Positions 44,812 through 53,274 of a stretch of DNA of 64,000 bases are shown piece after piece. Origin of the DNA: Candidatus Gastranaerophilales bacterium (lineage in GTDB: Bacteria > Cyanobacteriota > Vampirovibrionia > Gastranaerophilales > Gastranaerophilaceae). Location: NCBI GenBank assembly GCA_944324865.1, contig CALUXW010000001.1, forward strand, positions 124,001 to 188,000, given 5' to 3'. Under the pieces are notes generated by a model that was not told the origin of the DNA, ran no database searches, and worked only from the letters and a program-made list of their open reading frames with translations. Made by a program: the position numbers and the translations under genes. Each line of letters starts with the position of its first letter. The stretch's first letter is position 1.

Positions 44812-47754
44812 ATGTCCGAAATCAAAATTATACCATTTCAAACCAAGACAAATCAAAATAATGCAATGTCAACTACTGTATCTAATCCAATCAGCAATAG
44901 TACATATAATGCAGATTTTCTTTCGTTTGGTTCAAGCGAAAATAAGAAAAAACGTACAAATTTTGTCAACAAATTTAAAGCTATATTTGGTGCAACATTA
45001 ATCGCGCTTGGAACAACTGCTTGCCAAAAAGGAGCTGATAAAATAAATTCAGCTACAGACAATACAAGCAGCTCAATAAACTATGAAGAAGAAGTGTCTA
45101 CTCCTGAGTCAAGCACATTTGATGACTATTATACTGAGCAATCCAAAGATAATTATTATGAAACTAATAACAGCAACGATAATTATAACAATACAGATGA
45201 ACAAAGCGAATCTTATAATTTAGAGGATCATATACATGCCGCAACTGTTATTACTACCCCACATGAAACAGTCCGATATGTCTATGTTCCAAGGGGTGGC
45301 AATAATGAAGGCGGAGTCAATGTAGACGTAAAGCTTTCCTCTGATGATACACTTGCAAATATAATACAAGAATATTTCGGGGGAATAAACGATGACAACA
45401 TATACCCAATCGCACTTGATCAAGCAAAAGCAAATGCGCAAGTAATACTTGATGCAGTTAATGATAGTAGTGAAGAACACTTTGAAGATGTTGCAGATAT
45501 TCCTGCTGATAAACTTTTAAATACAAAATTAAACCCTGATAGCAAAGATTTATTAATTGAACTCGTGAACTCTTCACATGAAGATTTCTCAGATGAAAAC
45601 AGTGATGAAATATCTATGACAACTTTTGTTGACCAGGAAAGATTTAGTTCGGATAACGAATATGTAATAATAGATCCATCTTGGGACGGAAAAACATCCA
45701 ACGCTGATGGTTATCCAACATATAATAACATCTCTGAAGCTATATTAAATAATTATAGAAGTAATAACGCAGAAAAAGATGGCAAACTTGTTGAATCAAT
45801 ATGGACAGATTCATATTCTGATATCGTTGATGGAATAAGGGACGATGCACTAAATTCAGATATTTTTAAAGGTATGTCTAGAGATGATGTCTTTGAATAT
45901 ATTAATAACACCAACTTTACAGATAAAATTATTATACGCCTTGGTGATGTTGAAGCACAAAGAATAGCTCTTGGTTGCGATGAACACGGTGCAAGAGAAA
46001 ATATCACAAATGGTAGCGATTATAAATTTTCTTACTTACAATCAACTGTCAAAGATGTAGACTTAACAGAAAAAGTTGATAACGAATATAAATACCAAAA
46101 AATGTTGGATTTGATGCAGTTCTATAAATCGCCAACAGATGCTTACGAAGGTAATGGCAAAACATTGCTTGACAGATATTTAGAAAATCCAAATGATGAA
46201 GAAAATAATGCATTAATCTTAGTTGCAATAAAAGATATAATTCAAAATGATGATTATTTCAAGACTGCAGAATTTAATATTGACGGCAAAATAGTAAGTG
46301 GCGACGAGCTTACACCTCAACAAGCAATGGACATAGAGCTAATTAAAAATGATAAACCAATTACAAATAATGTCAAACTTGCTGATGCTGCATACAATAT
46401 TTTGGGTGGAACAGATGGTAGTGATGGTGAAGAAGTAATATATATAAATGCACCTGACCTACAAAATATACAAGATGATATAACACCTCCTGATGTTGAT
46501 ACAGATTCTGACTCAGATACGGATATCGATATTGACACCGATACCGATACAGACGTAGATGTTGATACAGATACCGACATAGATACAGATACAGACACAG
46601 ACACAGATACCGATACGGATACTGACATAGACACAGACACAGACACGGATACCGATACAGATACCGACATAGATACAGATACTGATACAGATGTAGATAC
46701 CGATGTGGACACTGATACAGATACCGACGTAGACACTGATACGGATACTGACACCGACGTAGATACCGATGTGGATACAGATACAGATACTGACGTAGAC
46801 ACTGATACGGATACTGACACTGATACCGATGTGGATACCGATACAGACACAGACACCGACGTAGATACAGATACTGATACAGATACCGATGTAGATACAG
46901 ATACAGACACCGATGTGGATACAGATACTGATGTAGACACAGATACAGATACCGACGTAGATACAGACACTGATACCGATGTGGATACAGATACAGATAC
47001 AGATACTGACATAGACACAGACACGGATACCGATACAGATACTGATGTAGACACTGACACAGATGATGATGTTGTTGAACCAGATCCACCGGATTACCCA
47101 TCGTTAGATACTGACACTGATACAGATACCGATGTGGATACAGATACAGATACAGACACCGATGTGGATACAGATACTGATGTAGACACTGATACGGATA
47201 CTGACACCGACGTAGATACAGACACTGATACGGATACTGACACTGATACCGATGTGGATACCGATACAGATACTGATGTAGACACTGATACGGATACCGA
47301 TGTGGATACAGATACAGATACTGATGTAGACACTGATACGGATACTGACACTGATACCGATGTGGATACAGATACAGATACTGATGTAGACACTGATACG
47401 GATACTGACACTGATACCGATGTGGATACAGATACGGATACTGACACAGACACAGATACTGATGTAGATACTGATACCGATGTAGACACTGACACGGATA
47501 CAGACACCGACGTAGATACAGACACTGATACCGATGTGGATACAGATACCGATACAGATACGGATGACGACTGCGCAAGTAGCCCTTCAGTAGACAGCCC
47601 GGATGACATATACGGTGATTCAACTATCGTAACAAGAAATCAAACAGAATCATTAGACAATAACACGCAAAATCAAGTCGAAGATGATTTCTTAAATGAC
47701 ATTTTATCAATTGACGAAATAGATGATATGGATGATATATTCCAAAATTCATAA
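44812..47754 (+). CDS. Large acidic Asp-Thr repeat protein, paralog 2
   Basis: A 980-residue paralog of the preceding gene. The ATG at 44812 follows AGGAG. The N-terminus has a polar leader ending in FLSFG (residues 36-40), a Lys-rich stretch and a hydrophobic segment ending in a Cys (AIFGATLIALGTTAC), like an internal anchor or lipobox but without the usual -3 residue. Residues 140-550 match paralog 1 ([69 protein letters not shown]). Residues 561-919 are Asp-Thr repeats, split by VEPDPPDYPSLD. The end reads IDDMDDIFQNS. About 15 kDa of extra repeat sets it apart. Function unknown. Confidence 0.85.
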   Translation: MSEIKIIPFQTKTNQNNAMSTTVSNPISNSTYNADFLSFGSSENKKKRTNFVNKFKAIFGATLIALGTTACQKGADKINSATDNTSSSINYEEEVSTPESSTFDDYYTEQSKDNYYETNNSNDNYNNTDEQSESYNLEDHIHAATVITTPHETVRYVYVPRGGNNEGGVNVDVKLSSDDTLANIIQEYFGGINDDNIYPIALDQAKANAQVILDAVNDSSEEHFEDVADIPADKLLNTKLNPDSKDLLIELVNSSHEDFSDENSDEISMTTFVDQERFSSDNEYVIIDPSWDGKTSNADGYPTYNNISEAILNNYRSNNAEKDGKLVESIWTDSYSDIVDGIRDDALNSDIFKGMSRDDVFEYINNTNFTDKIIIRLGDVEAQRIALGCDEHGARENITNGSDYKFSYLQSTVKDVDLTEKVDNEYKYQKMLDLMQFYKSPTDAYEGNGKTLLDRYLENPNDEENNALILVAIKDIIQNDDYFKTAEFNIDGKIVSGDELTPQQAMDIELIKNDKPITNNVKLADAAYNILGGTDGSDGEEVIYINAPDLQNIQDDITPPDVDTDSDSDTDIDIDTDTDTDVDVDTDTDIDTDTDTDTDTDTDTDIDTDTDTDTDTDTDIDTDTDTDVDTDVDTDTDTDVDTDTDTDTDVDTDVDTDTDTDVDTDTDTDTDTDVDTDTDTDTDVDTDTDTDTDVDTDTDTDVDTDTDVDTDTDTDVDTDTDTDVDTDTDTDTDIDTDTDTDTDTDVDTDTDDDVVEPDPPDYPSLDTDTDTDTDVDTDTDTDTDVDTDTDVDTDTDTDTDVDTDTDTDTDTDTDVDTDTDTDVDTDTDTDVDTDTDTDVDTDTDTDTDTDVDTDTDTDVDTDTDTDTDTDVDTDTDTDTDTDTDVDTDTDVDTDTDTDTDVDTDTDTDVDTDTDTDTDDDCASSPSVDSPDDIYGDSTIVTRNQTESLDNNTQNQVEDDFLNDILSIDEIDDMDDIFQNS
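46496..47570 (+). repeat. Asp-Thr-coding degenerate hexamer repeat, paralog 2
   Basis: About 1.07 kb of GAY-ACN codon pairs, with GTN or ATA in place of ACN about every third to sixth pair. Third positions vary freely while the amino acids do not. Several 60-base blocks repeat exactly, for example 47341-47400 against the start of 47401-47460. A short unique spacer lies at about 47065-47103. Confidence 0.9.
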
Positions 47755-47765
47755 GTTAGAATAAT

Positions 47766-47799
47766 ATTATAAAAGGTGGTCAAAGCCACCTTTTATAAT
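47766..47799. terminator. Bidirectional terminator between paralog 2 and mnmA
   Basis: A 14-bp perfect stem ATTATAAAAGGTGG/CCACCTTTTATAAT with loop TCAAAG. The right arm contains the mnmA stop codon (47793-47795). Confidence 0.85.
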
Positions 47800-48860
47800 G
47801 CAGCTTTAATTATACCACCACCTAAAACTAAATCGTCATCATAAAATACAACTGCCTGTCCTGGGGCTACGGAACTTTGTGGACTATTGAATAATACTCT
47901 GGCATTGTTCAGATTATCAATGCTTACACTGCAATCAAATGGAGTTTGTGATGATCTGATTTTAGCTTTTGCAAAAAAACTTTTTTTTGGACCATCCCAA
48001 AATACCCAACTTAAATTGTCGGCAATGAGCCCGCTTGAATAAGTATCGTCTTTTGTTGACACAATCAATCTATTACTGTCTTTATCAAATCCAATTACAT
48101 ATAATGCTTCACTATATGACACTAAAATTCCTTTTCTTTGACCAATCGTATAATTGTGCAATCCGCTATGATAACCTAAAATATTACCAAATTTATCAAC
48201 AATTTCGCCTTTAGCCGAATTACAGTCGAGCAAGTCAGAATATGAACCTGAGTAAAAATCCTGACTATCTCTTTTATTGGCAACGGATATATTGTGTCTA
48301 AATGCATAGTTTCTTACCTCATCCTTATGCATTTTACCAAGAGGAAATAATACATTTTTTAAGGTATCTTGACTTAAAGCATAAAGAAAATAAGATTGGT
48401 CTTTTTTTGTATCAATAGCCCTTTTTAATTGGAATTTACCTATTTTGGAGTTATATTCATTTATTACATAATGCCCGGTTGCAAATTTATCAAAATTTAT
48501 ACCATTCATTTTTGCCTTAGAGGGAAATGCATTGAATTTTATCAAGGGATTACATAATACGCAAGGATTTGGTGTACGTGCATTTAAATATTCATTTTTA
48601 AATACGTTAAAAACATAACTATGAAACTCTGGGGAAACATCAATTAAAGTAAAATCACAGCCGATCCTCTCGCAGTTTTGTTTTGCATCATTAATTTCTT
48701 GAGTCTTATCTGTGGCATAACAAGAATTACCTGCCTGTAAAAACTTATCGCCTGAATAAATTTGCATCATTGCAGCATGCACAGTATTACCTTGTGACAT
48801 TAATATATGTGCAGCAACAGCAGAATCTACTCCGCCTGAAACTCCCACTAAAATTTCCAT
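47793..48860 (-). CDS. mnmA: tRNA 2-thiouridine(34) synthase
   Basis: Thiolates the wobble uridine of tRNA-Lys, -Glu and -Gln. 355 residues from the ATG at 48860, which fits the family start MEILVGVSGGVDSAVAA with the PP-loop SGGVDS at 8-13. The catalytic nucleophile is C103 in TPNPCVLCN, and an extra C100 gives a CxxC pair. The second catalytic Cys of the E. coli enzyme (C199, in ICFIG) has no counterpart: here the sequence is SQDFYSGSY (199-207). This may mean a different sulfur-transfer or Fe-S mechanism. The TTG/GTG starts upstream lack a ribosome site. Confidence 0.9.
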   Translation of the reverse strand: MEILVGVSGGVDSAVAAHILMSQGNTVHAAMMQIYSGDKFLQAGNSCYATDKTQEINDAKQNCERIGCDFTLIDVSPEFHSYVFNVFKNEYLNARTPNPCVLCNPLIKFNAFPSKAKMNGINFDKFATGHYVINEYNSKIGKFQLKRAIDTKKDQSYFLYALSQDTLKNVLFPLGKMHKDEVRNYAFRHNISVANKRDSQDFYSGSYSDLLDCNSAKGEIVDKFGNILGYHSGLHNYTIGQRKGILVSYSEALYVIGFDKDSNRLIVSTKDDTYSSGLIADNLSWVFWDGPKKSFFAKAKIRSSQTPFDCSVSIDNLNNARVLFNSPQSSVAPGQAVVFYDDDLVLGGGIIKAAL

Positions 48861-48926
48861 AAGAGTAATTTTAACATAAATAAACACTTGTTTGACAGTA
48901 AAATTTAATTTTTGTAAAATTATAAA

Positions 48927-49178
48927 ATGCTACCAATTGTTAATGAAAAAATTATTGAACAAACTTTAGACAATGTAATGTCAGATATGCATGCATGGCG
49001 TAAAAACATGATACATTACATAAAAGAAGAAAATCCAGAAATTAACAGTGCAATAATAGAAATAGCGCAAAAATCCGACCTTGATCCAAAAGCTGTTGCA
49101 ACTGGTGCATATATTACTTATGCACTACTTGAACAAGCAGCTCGAGAAGATGAAAATATAACTAATTTTGAAGAATAG
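48927..49178 (+). CDS. Small conserved-looking protein of unknown function
   Basis: 83 residues, acidic and helical, with no membrane segment or known motif. It contains the stretch MHAWRKNMIHYIKEENPEIN and ends in an Ala/Glu-rich helix. It is divergent from mnmA and lies 23 bases upstream of the uridine-kinase-like gene on the same strand, so the two may be cotranscribed. I do not recognise a family. Confidence 0.65.
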   Translation: MLPIVNEKIIEQTLDNVMSDMHAWRKNMIHYIKEENPEINSAIIEIAQKSDLDPKAVATGAYITYALLEQAAREDENITNFEE

Positions 49179-49201
49179 TTTTTTTAGTGTAATATATAGA
49201 T

Positions 49202-50035
49202 ATGTCAAATTCAAACAATTCAGATAAAATAATTGAGATGTCTTATGTGGCAAGGATTTTAAACAATATAAGAGAAGTAATTGCCAAAGACAGAGAACAA
49301 AAACAACCTCTTATTTTAAGAATAAATGAAGCATTTATTTTTAATATTGCAAGAAAGGCCTTAGTAGACAAAAATTCAACGTTTTTGATGTCTATTGCGG
49401 GTGAATCTGCATCAGGAAAAACAACACTTGTAAAAAATACTGCAAAAGCTTGTTTAAAATCTGATACAAATGATGTCTACACCGTTGTATGCTGCGATGA
49501 TTACTACAAAGATGCATCAAAAGAACTAAAACAAGCAGGTAGCTATGAAGAACTCTTTAAGTCAGGTTTTAGTTTTGATACACCTGATGCAATTGATTTA
49601 TCACTTATGAAAGAACATTTAATATCACTTAAACAAGGCAAGGAAATACGCTCACCACTTTACAATTTTGTCACTTGTGAAAGTAAAAAAGATATGGTTT
49701 TAAAAAAACCTGCAAAACTAATTTTAAACGAAGGCTTGTATGTCTTAAATGAGTGTATGCGTGATATTGTAGATGTAAAAATATACGTCTATACTCCTTT
49801 TGAAATAATAAAGGAACGTTGGTATGCCCGTGCAGTCTCACGGGGTAAAATAGGCAAAGCAGCAGATATGCAATTTCATGACGTTAATCAGACTGCATTC
49901 CGCTACATCCGACCTACTATGGATATTGCAGATATAGTTGTTAACGGTCTTACAACACAAGAATATATAGAAGAAATGACGCATAGTTTTATTAATGCAA
50001 TTGTAGATGTCATAAAAAATAAAGTTAGTACTTGA
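49202..50035 (+). CDS. Uridine kinase/phosphoribulokinase-family P-loop kinase
   Basis: A 277-residue cytosolic kinase. Walker A is GESASGKTTL (about residues 67-76). The acidic motif CCDDYYKD and the later substrate-binding DTPDAIDLSLM and SPLYNF resemble uridine kinase and phosphoribulokinase. The late PTMDIADIVVNG segment also fits. The 60-residue N-terminal extension (IIEMSYVARILNNIREVIAKD) is helical and unusual. The phosphate acceptor cannot be assigned. The TGA stop overlaps the -35 box of the tRNA-Gln gene. Confidence 0.82.
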   Translation: MSNSNNSDKIIEMSYVARILNNIREVIAKDREQKQPLILRINEAFIFNIARKALVDKNSTFLMSIAGESASGKTTLVKNTAKACLKSDTNDVYTVVCCDDYYKDASKELKQAGSYEELFKSGFSFDTPDAIDLSLMKEHLISLKQGKEIRSPLYNFVTCESKKDMVLKKPAKLILNEGLYVLNECMRDIVDVKIYVYTPFEIIKERWYARAVSRGKIGKAADMQFHDVNQTAFRYIRPTMDIADIVVNGLTTQEYIEEMTHSFINAIVDVIKNKVST

Positions 50036-50061
50036 CATAAATGCTTTATTATATATTATAA
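50032..50061 (+). promoter_or_regulatory. Promoter of tRNA-Gln
   Basis: A perfect TTGACA (50032-50037), a 17-18-base spacer and ATTATAA (50055-50061), 11 bases before the tRNA. The -35 hexamer includes the stop codon of the upstream kinase gene. Confidence 0.75.
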
Positions 50062-50071
50062 ATATATCCGT

Positions 50072-50144
50072 TGGGGCGTCGCCAAGTGGTAAGGCAGCTG
50101 GTTTTGGTCCAGCCATTTCAGAGGTTCGAATCCTTTCGCCCCAG
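50072..50144 (+). tRNA. tRNA-Gln (anticodon UUG)
   Basis: 73 bases. Acceptor stem TGGGGCG pairs with CGCCCCA, discriminator G. The anticodon arm GCTGG-TTTTGGT-CCAGC carries TTG. The T-arm is GAGGTTCGAATCCTTT. CCA is not encoded. This tRNA is a substrate of MnmA encoded 1.2 kb away. Confidence 0.95.
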
Positions 50145-50289
50145 TTTATTAAAAGCTCTCTTTTGGAGAGCATTTTTATTGTAATTTTAATTTTTATTTT
50201 GATATTCACATGTATAAGTAATGTGTTTATAGAAATAATCAACTATAAGAAATATAATATTTTCATCAATCAGATTACAGGAAACGATT

Positions 50290-50649
50290 ATGAGAAAATT
50301 ATTAGCAGCCATTGTCGCACTGTGTGCTATATATGGTGGTATCAGCGAAACACAAGCGGTTAAGAGATTCACAACATACACACCACTTAGAAATTATTAT
50401 GGTAACTACAATACAAACTACCCACAAGTTATTAAAAGGTACGACACTAATGGTAGGACAATAGGAACATATATTAATAATGCAAACTACGCAAACTTCA
50501 ACAATCCTAATTATAAATATATAATTCCAAACAAAGTTATGAATCGCACTTATTACTATAATAACAACTATAATCCCGCAATGTACCGATACAATGGTGC
50601 ACTCGGTGGATTAAAAAGTTATAATAGGTTTGGACAAAGAATACGATGA
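50290..50649 (+). CDS. Small secreted Asn/Tyr-rich protein, unknown function
   Basis: 119 residues with a signal peptide (about 1-23, ending SETQA). The mature part is rich in Asn and Tyr (for example NYYGNYNTNYPQ and YYYNNNYNPAMYRYNG) with few charged residues except Arg and Lys. AGGAAA precedes the ATG. It overlaps the end of ogt by 39 bases on the opposite strand. The composition suggests an extracellular or envelope-associated peptide. No family recognised. Confidence 0.7.
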   Translation: MRKLLAAIVALCAIYGGISETQAVKRFTTYTPLRNYYGNYNTNYPQVIKRYDTNGRTIGTYINNANYANFNNPNYKYIIPNKVMNRTYYYNNNYNPAMYRYNGALGGLKSYNRFGQRIR

Positions 50650-51123
50650 TTCTAAATTTAAAAGTGCTTCTTTACAAGCCAACCCTGCAGCATAACCGCC
50701 TGTAGTACCATTTGATGATATTACCCTGTGACATGGGATGATTATTAATATAGGGTTATTGGAAACAGCATTGCCAACAGCACGAAATGACATATTTGTA
50801 CCAAAAAGACTATTTGAGATTCTTGCATATGTTACTGTAGTGCCCCATGGAATTTGCAACAATTTTTGCCATATTTTAATTTGAAAACAGCTGCCACACA
50901 GTAGCATTGGCAAATTAAAATAAGGTTGTACACCTTTAAAATAAATATCAAGCCACCTTTTAACATTGTCAAATACATACAAGTCTTTCTCAGTCAAAAA
51001 ACTCGCATCTATATTCTTTAAATAATGTTTTTGATTTAAAAAATTTAATGAAATCAAATAATCATTATTACCAATGATAATTATTTTACCCAAAGGTGAA
51101 TCGTAATAAGTCTTATAAATCAT
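50611..51123 (-). CDS. ogt: Methylated-DNA-[protein]-cysteine S-methyltransferase
   Basis: Single-turnover repair protein that takes methyl groups from O6-methylguanine onto its own Cys. 170 residues. The active-site motif IPCHRV is followed by ISSNGTTGGYAAGL, and upstream lies the DNA-binding helix IPWGTTVTYARISNSL. It lies just before the tRNA-Leu gene on the same strand. Together with mpg at 9223, the window encodes two alkylation-repair enzymes. Confidence 0.94.
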   Translation of the reverse strand: MIYKTYYDSPLGKIIIIGNNDYLISLNFLNQKHYLKNIDASFLTEKDLYVFDNVKRWLDIYFKGVQPYFNLPMLLCGSCFQIKIWQKLLQIPWGTTVTYARISNSLFGTNMSFRAVGNAVSNNPILIIIPCHRVISSNGTTGGYAAGLACKEALLNLESSYSLSKPIITF

Positions 51124-51130
51124 AATAAAT

Positions 51131-51211
51131 TGTCGAAGGAGGGACTTGAACCCTCACGGATCACTCCACACGCTCCTGAAACGTGCGCGTCTACCATTTC
51201 GCCACTCCGAC
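51131..51211 (-). tRNA. tRNA-Leu (anticodon CAG)
   Basis: 81 bases on the minus strand. Acceptor GTCGGAG pairs with CTTCGAC, discriminator A. The anticodon arm CACGT-TTCAGGA-GCGTG carries CAG. A class II variable arm (TGGAGTGATCC) is present, and the T-arm is GAGGGTTCAAGTCCCTC. CCA is not encoded. Confidence 0.93.
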
Positions 51212-51247
51212 GAATATATATATTTTAATACAGTGCATAAAATTTGT

Positions 51248-53131
51248 CTAAACTTTTTTTGTTACCATTGGGTATTTTGTCCAGTATAATCTTATGAAAA
51301 AACAAGCAACATGCTGAATTGAGTCAACTCTAACCCATTGACGTGTAGCTTTAAATCTTATAGCCCCGATTGTTTTTTGCGGAATTTTATGAACAAATGA
51401 CATTTGCGGGGAATTATAAAGTTGAAATTGACAGCAGGCAGCTTTTTTTGCAGCTTCTAAAATCTTATTTGCAAAAGCGCTATTATTAAGTTTACTTGCA
51501 AGATAATAAGCAGCTATAAGTCCCTCACATCTTGCTCCATCAGGATAGTAATGATCACCATAGTTGTAGTACATACCACCTTCAAAATCAATATAAGGAC
51601 TGTCATTTTTTTTATACATTCTTTTGATCATTTCAGATGCATCATTATATACAAAGTTTATATGATTTTCCTTAATAAAATTAGGATAGTTTGCCCATTC
51701 TTCAATAGCTTGCATTAACCATGCATCTGATGGCAATGGAGTGAATAATTCAGAGTATACCTTAGGTCGCTCATTAACAATCCAATCCATAGCAAGACTC
51801 GCTTTTGAAACAACAGATTTTTCTAATTGAATATCATCCTTGAAATTATTCGCAAAAAGACCTAAGCCCAAAAGTGCTTCACCAGGATAATAAAAAGAAA
51901 ATGTTTCCATTCTTTCTTTGTCGGTCATAGTTATTAAAGGTTGCGCATTATTATATAATGGATGAATATAATAGCCCAAAAACTCGCCTTCATTAGTAAG
52001 TCGAGAAAGCAAATGTCTTACATAACCTTTGATGTATCTGTCGTAAGATTTATCAGCAGTGTAAATACGATATTGCATAAGCGCAATAAGCGCCATACCT
52101 ACTCCGCCAAGTTTTGATTTACTGTTGTAAAATGGATAAAAACACTCATCACCGTTAATTAAATGACTTTTTGAAATTGAAATAGTAAAATCTATCGCTT
52201 TTTTGGCAAATTTTAAATATTTCTCATCAGCAGTATTGTTATAAGCTCTGATTAAGGAAATTATACCACCACAATGGCGCAAATCGTTATAATATCTGTT
52301 ATCCTCTGGGCGCAAAGGGTGCTCATGGTCTTTTGTAGAATCTTGTGTACAATCATAATAATACAAAAAACGTCCATCAGGTTGCATGTTCTTGATTAAC
52401 CACTCTATTGAATTATTAAATTGATTTATTAAAGTGTCGTAGCTAAAAGAATTATAAAGAATATTGCACCTGTATAACGGACAACATTTGCCATTATAAC
52501 TTACGACCGCACGAGAAGTTGTAATGTATTTTTTAAAAGATTTGTCTTTATTTAATAAATTAATTCGTTGTGATATTTTATTAGTTAATTTTGAAATATA
52601 AGTTTTTCTTATTAGATGATTAAGTGCATTTTTAAGTCCCATATGCGAATGAACAATTGCATCAGTAGGGGTATATATGTATTTTCGCCCATTTTCATCA
52701 ACTAATTCTAAACCGTTTATTCCAATTTCGAATCTTAGTGAATTAAATTTTGATTGTGTTAGTTTTGCAAAATCAACTTCACGTCTTGAAATATACCATT
52801 CCAATAATATTCTGCACGAATTATCCGATACATTGAAATCCAAAAATCTCTTTGCATTTCGTAACTTTGAAATACAAATATTTAAGCTGTCCTGCAGTGA
52901 ATCTGAAAGTGAATTTGCACGCATTGGCGTATTTTCACTTTGAAATAAAGTAAGGAAAACATTTGTAAGATTTGGGTTAAAATCAATGTAAGATTTTAAA
53001 TCTAAACAAGAAATATCAATTTTTTTACCGTCAATTAGCGAATTTCTAATCAAAGAAAGCAAATGTGATATAGGCTCAAAATCTTGAGAAAAATAAGCCC
53101 TAGCATTGTCATTTTGATAAGTAAAATCCAT
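51248..53131 (-). CDS. Alpha/alpha-toroid protein with an AMMECR1-like N-terminal region
   Basis: A 627-residue soluble protein. Residues about 15-160 resemble an AMMECR1 domain (SLQDSLNICISKLRNAKRFL, then FEIGINGLELVDENGRKYIY). Residues 200-600 have the periodic helices of an alpha/alpha toroid, the fold of glycosidases, epimerases and related enzymes (RYYNDLRHCGGIISLIRAYN, GKLGGVGMALIAL-type helices, YYPGEALLGLGLFA, YPDGARCEGLIAAYYLASKL). Sugar binding or modification is a fair guess from the fold. It may be part of the same unknown pathway as the MEMO-AMMECR1 system, but no gene links them here. Confidence 0.65.
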   Translation of the reverse strand: MDFTYQNDNARAYFSQDFEPISHLLSLIRNSLIDGKKIDISCLDLKSYIDFNPNLTNVFLTLFQSENTPMRANSLSDSLQDSLNICISKLRNAKRFLDFNVSDNSCRILLEWYISRREVDFAKLTQSKFNSLRFEIGINGLELVDENGRKYIYTPTDAIVHSHMGLKNALNHLIRKTYISKLTNKISQRINLLNKDKSFKKYITTSRAVVSYNGKCCPLYRCNILYNSFSYDTLINQFNNSIEWLIKNMQPDGRFLYYYDCTQDSTKDHEHPLRPEDNRYYNDLRHCGGIISLIRAYNNTADEKYLKFAKKAIDFTISISKSHLINGDECFYPFYNSKSKLGGVGMALIALMQYRIYTADKSYDRYIKGYVRHLLSRLTNEGEFLGYYIHPLYNNAQPLITMTDKERMETFSFYYPGEALLGLGLFANNFKDDIQLEKSVVSKASLAMDWIVNERPKVYSELFTPLPSDAWLMQAIEEWANYPNFIKENHINFVYNDASEMIKRMYKKNDSPYIDFEGGMYYNYGDHYYPDGARCEGLIAAYYLASKLNNSAFANKILEAAKKAACCQFQLYNSPQMSFVHKIPQKTIGAIRFKATRQWVRVDSIQHVACFFIRLYWTKYPMVTKKV

Positions 53132-53274
53132 ACTACCGCCAATCTATTTTTAAAAAATTATAACATAATTAACAAAATTTTAATATAAATATCTTAACAA
53201 AAAAATTCGAAACCATTGTTAGGCAATGCAAAAAGTGATATTATAATTCCGACAATTAAATAGGAGTAGTAAAT

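Noticed and set aside
46317-47623. Minus-strand frames of 247 and 416 residues opposite paralog 2
   Set aside because: Same cause: low-complexity complement of the GAY-ACN repeat; the plus-strand frame has RBS, unique core and terminator.
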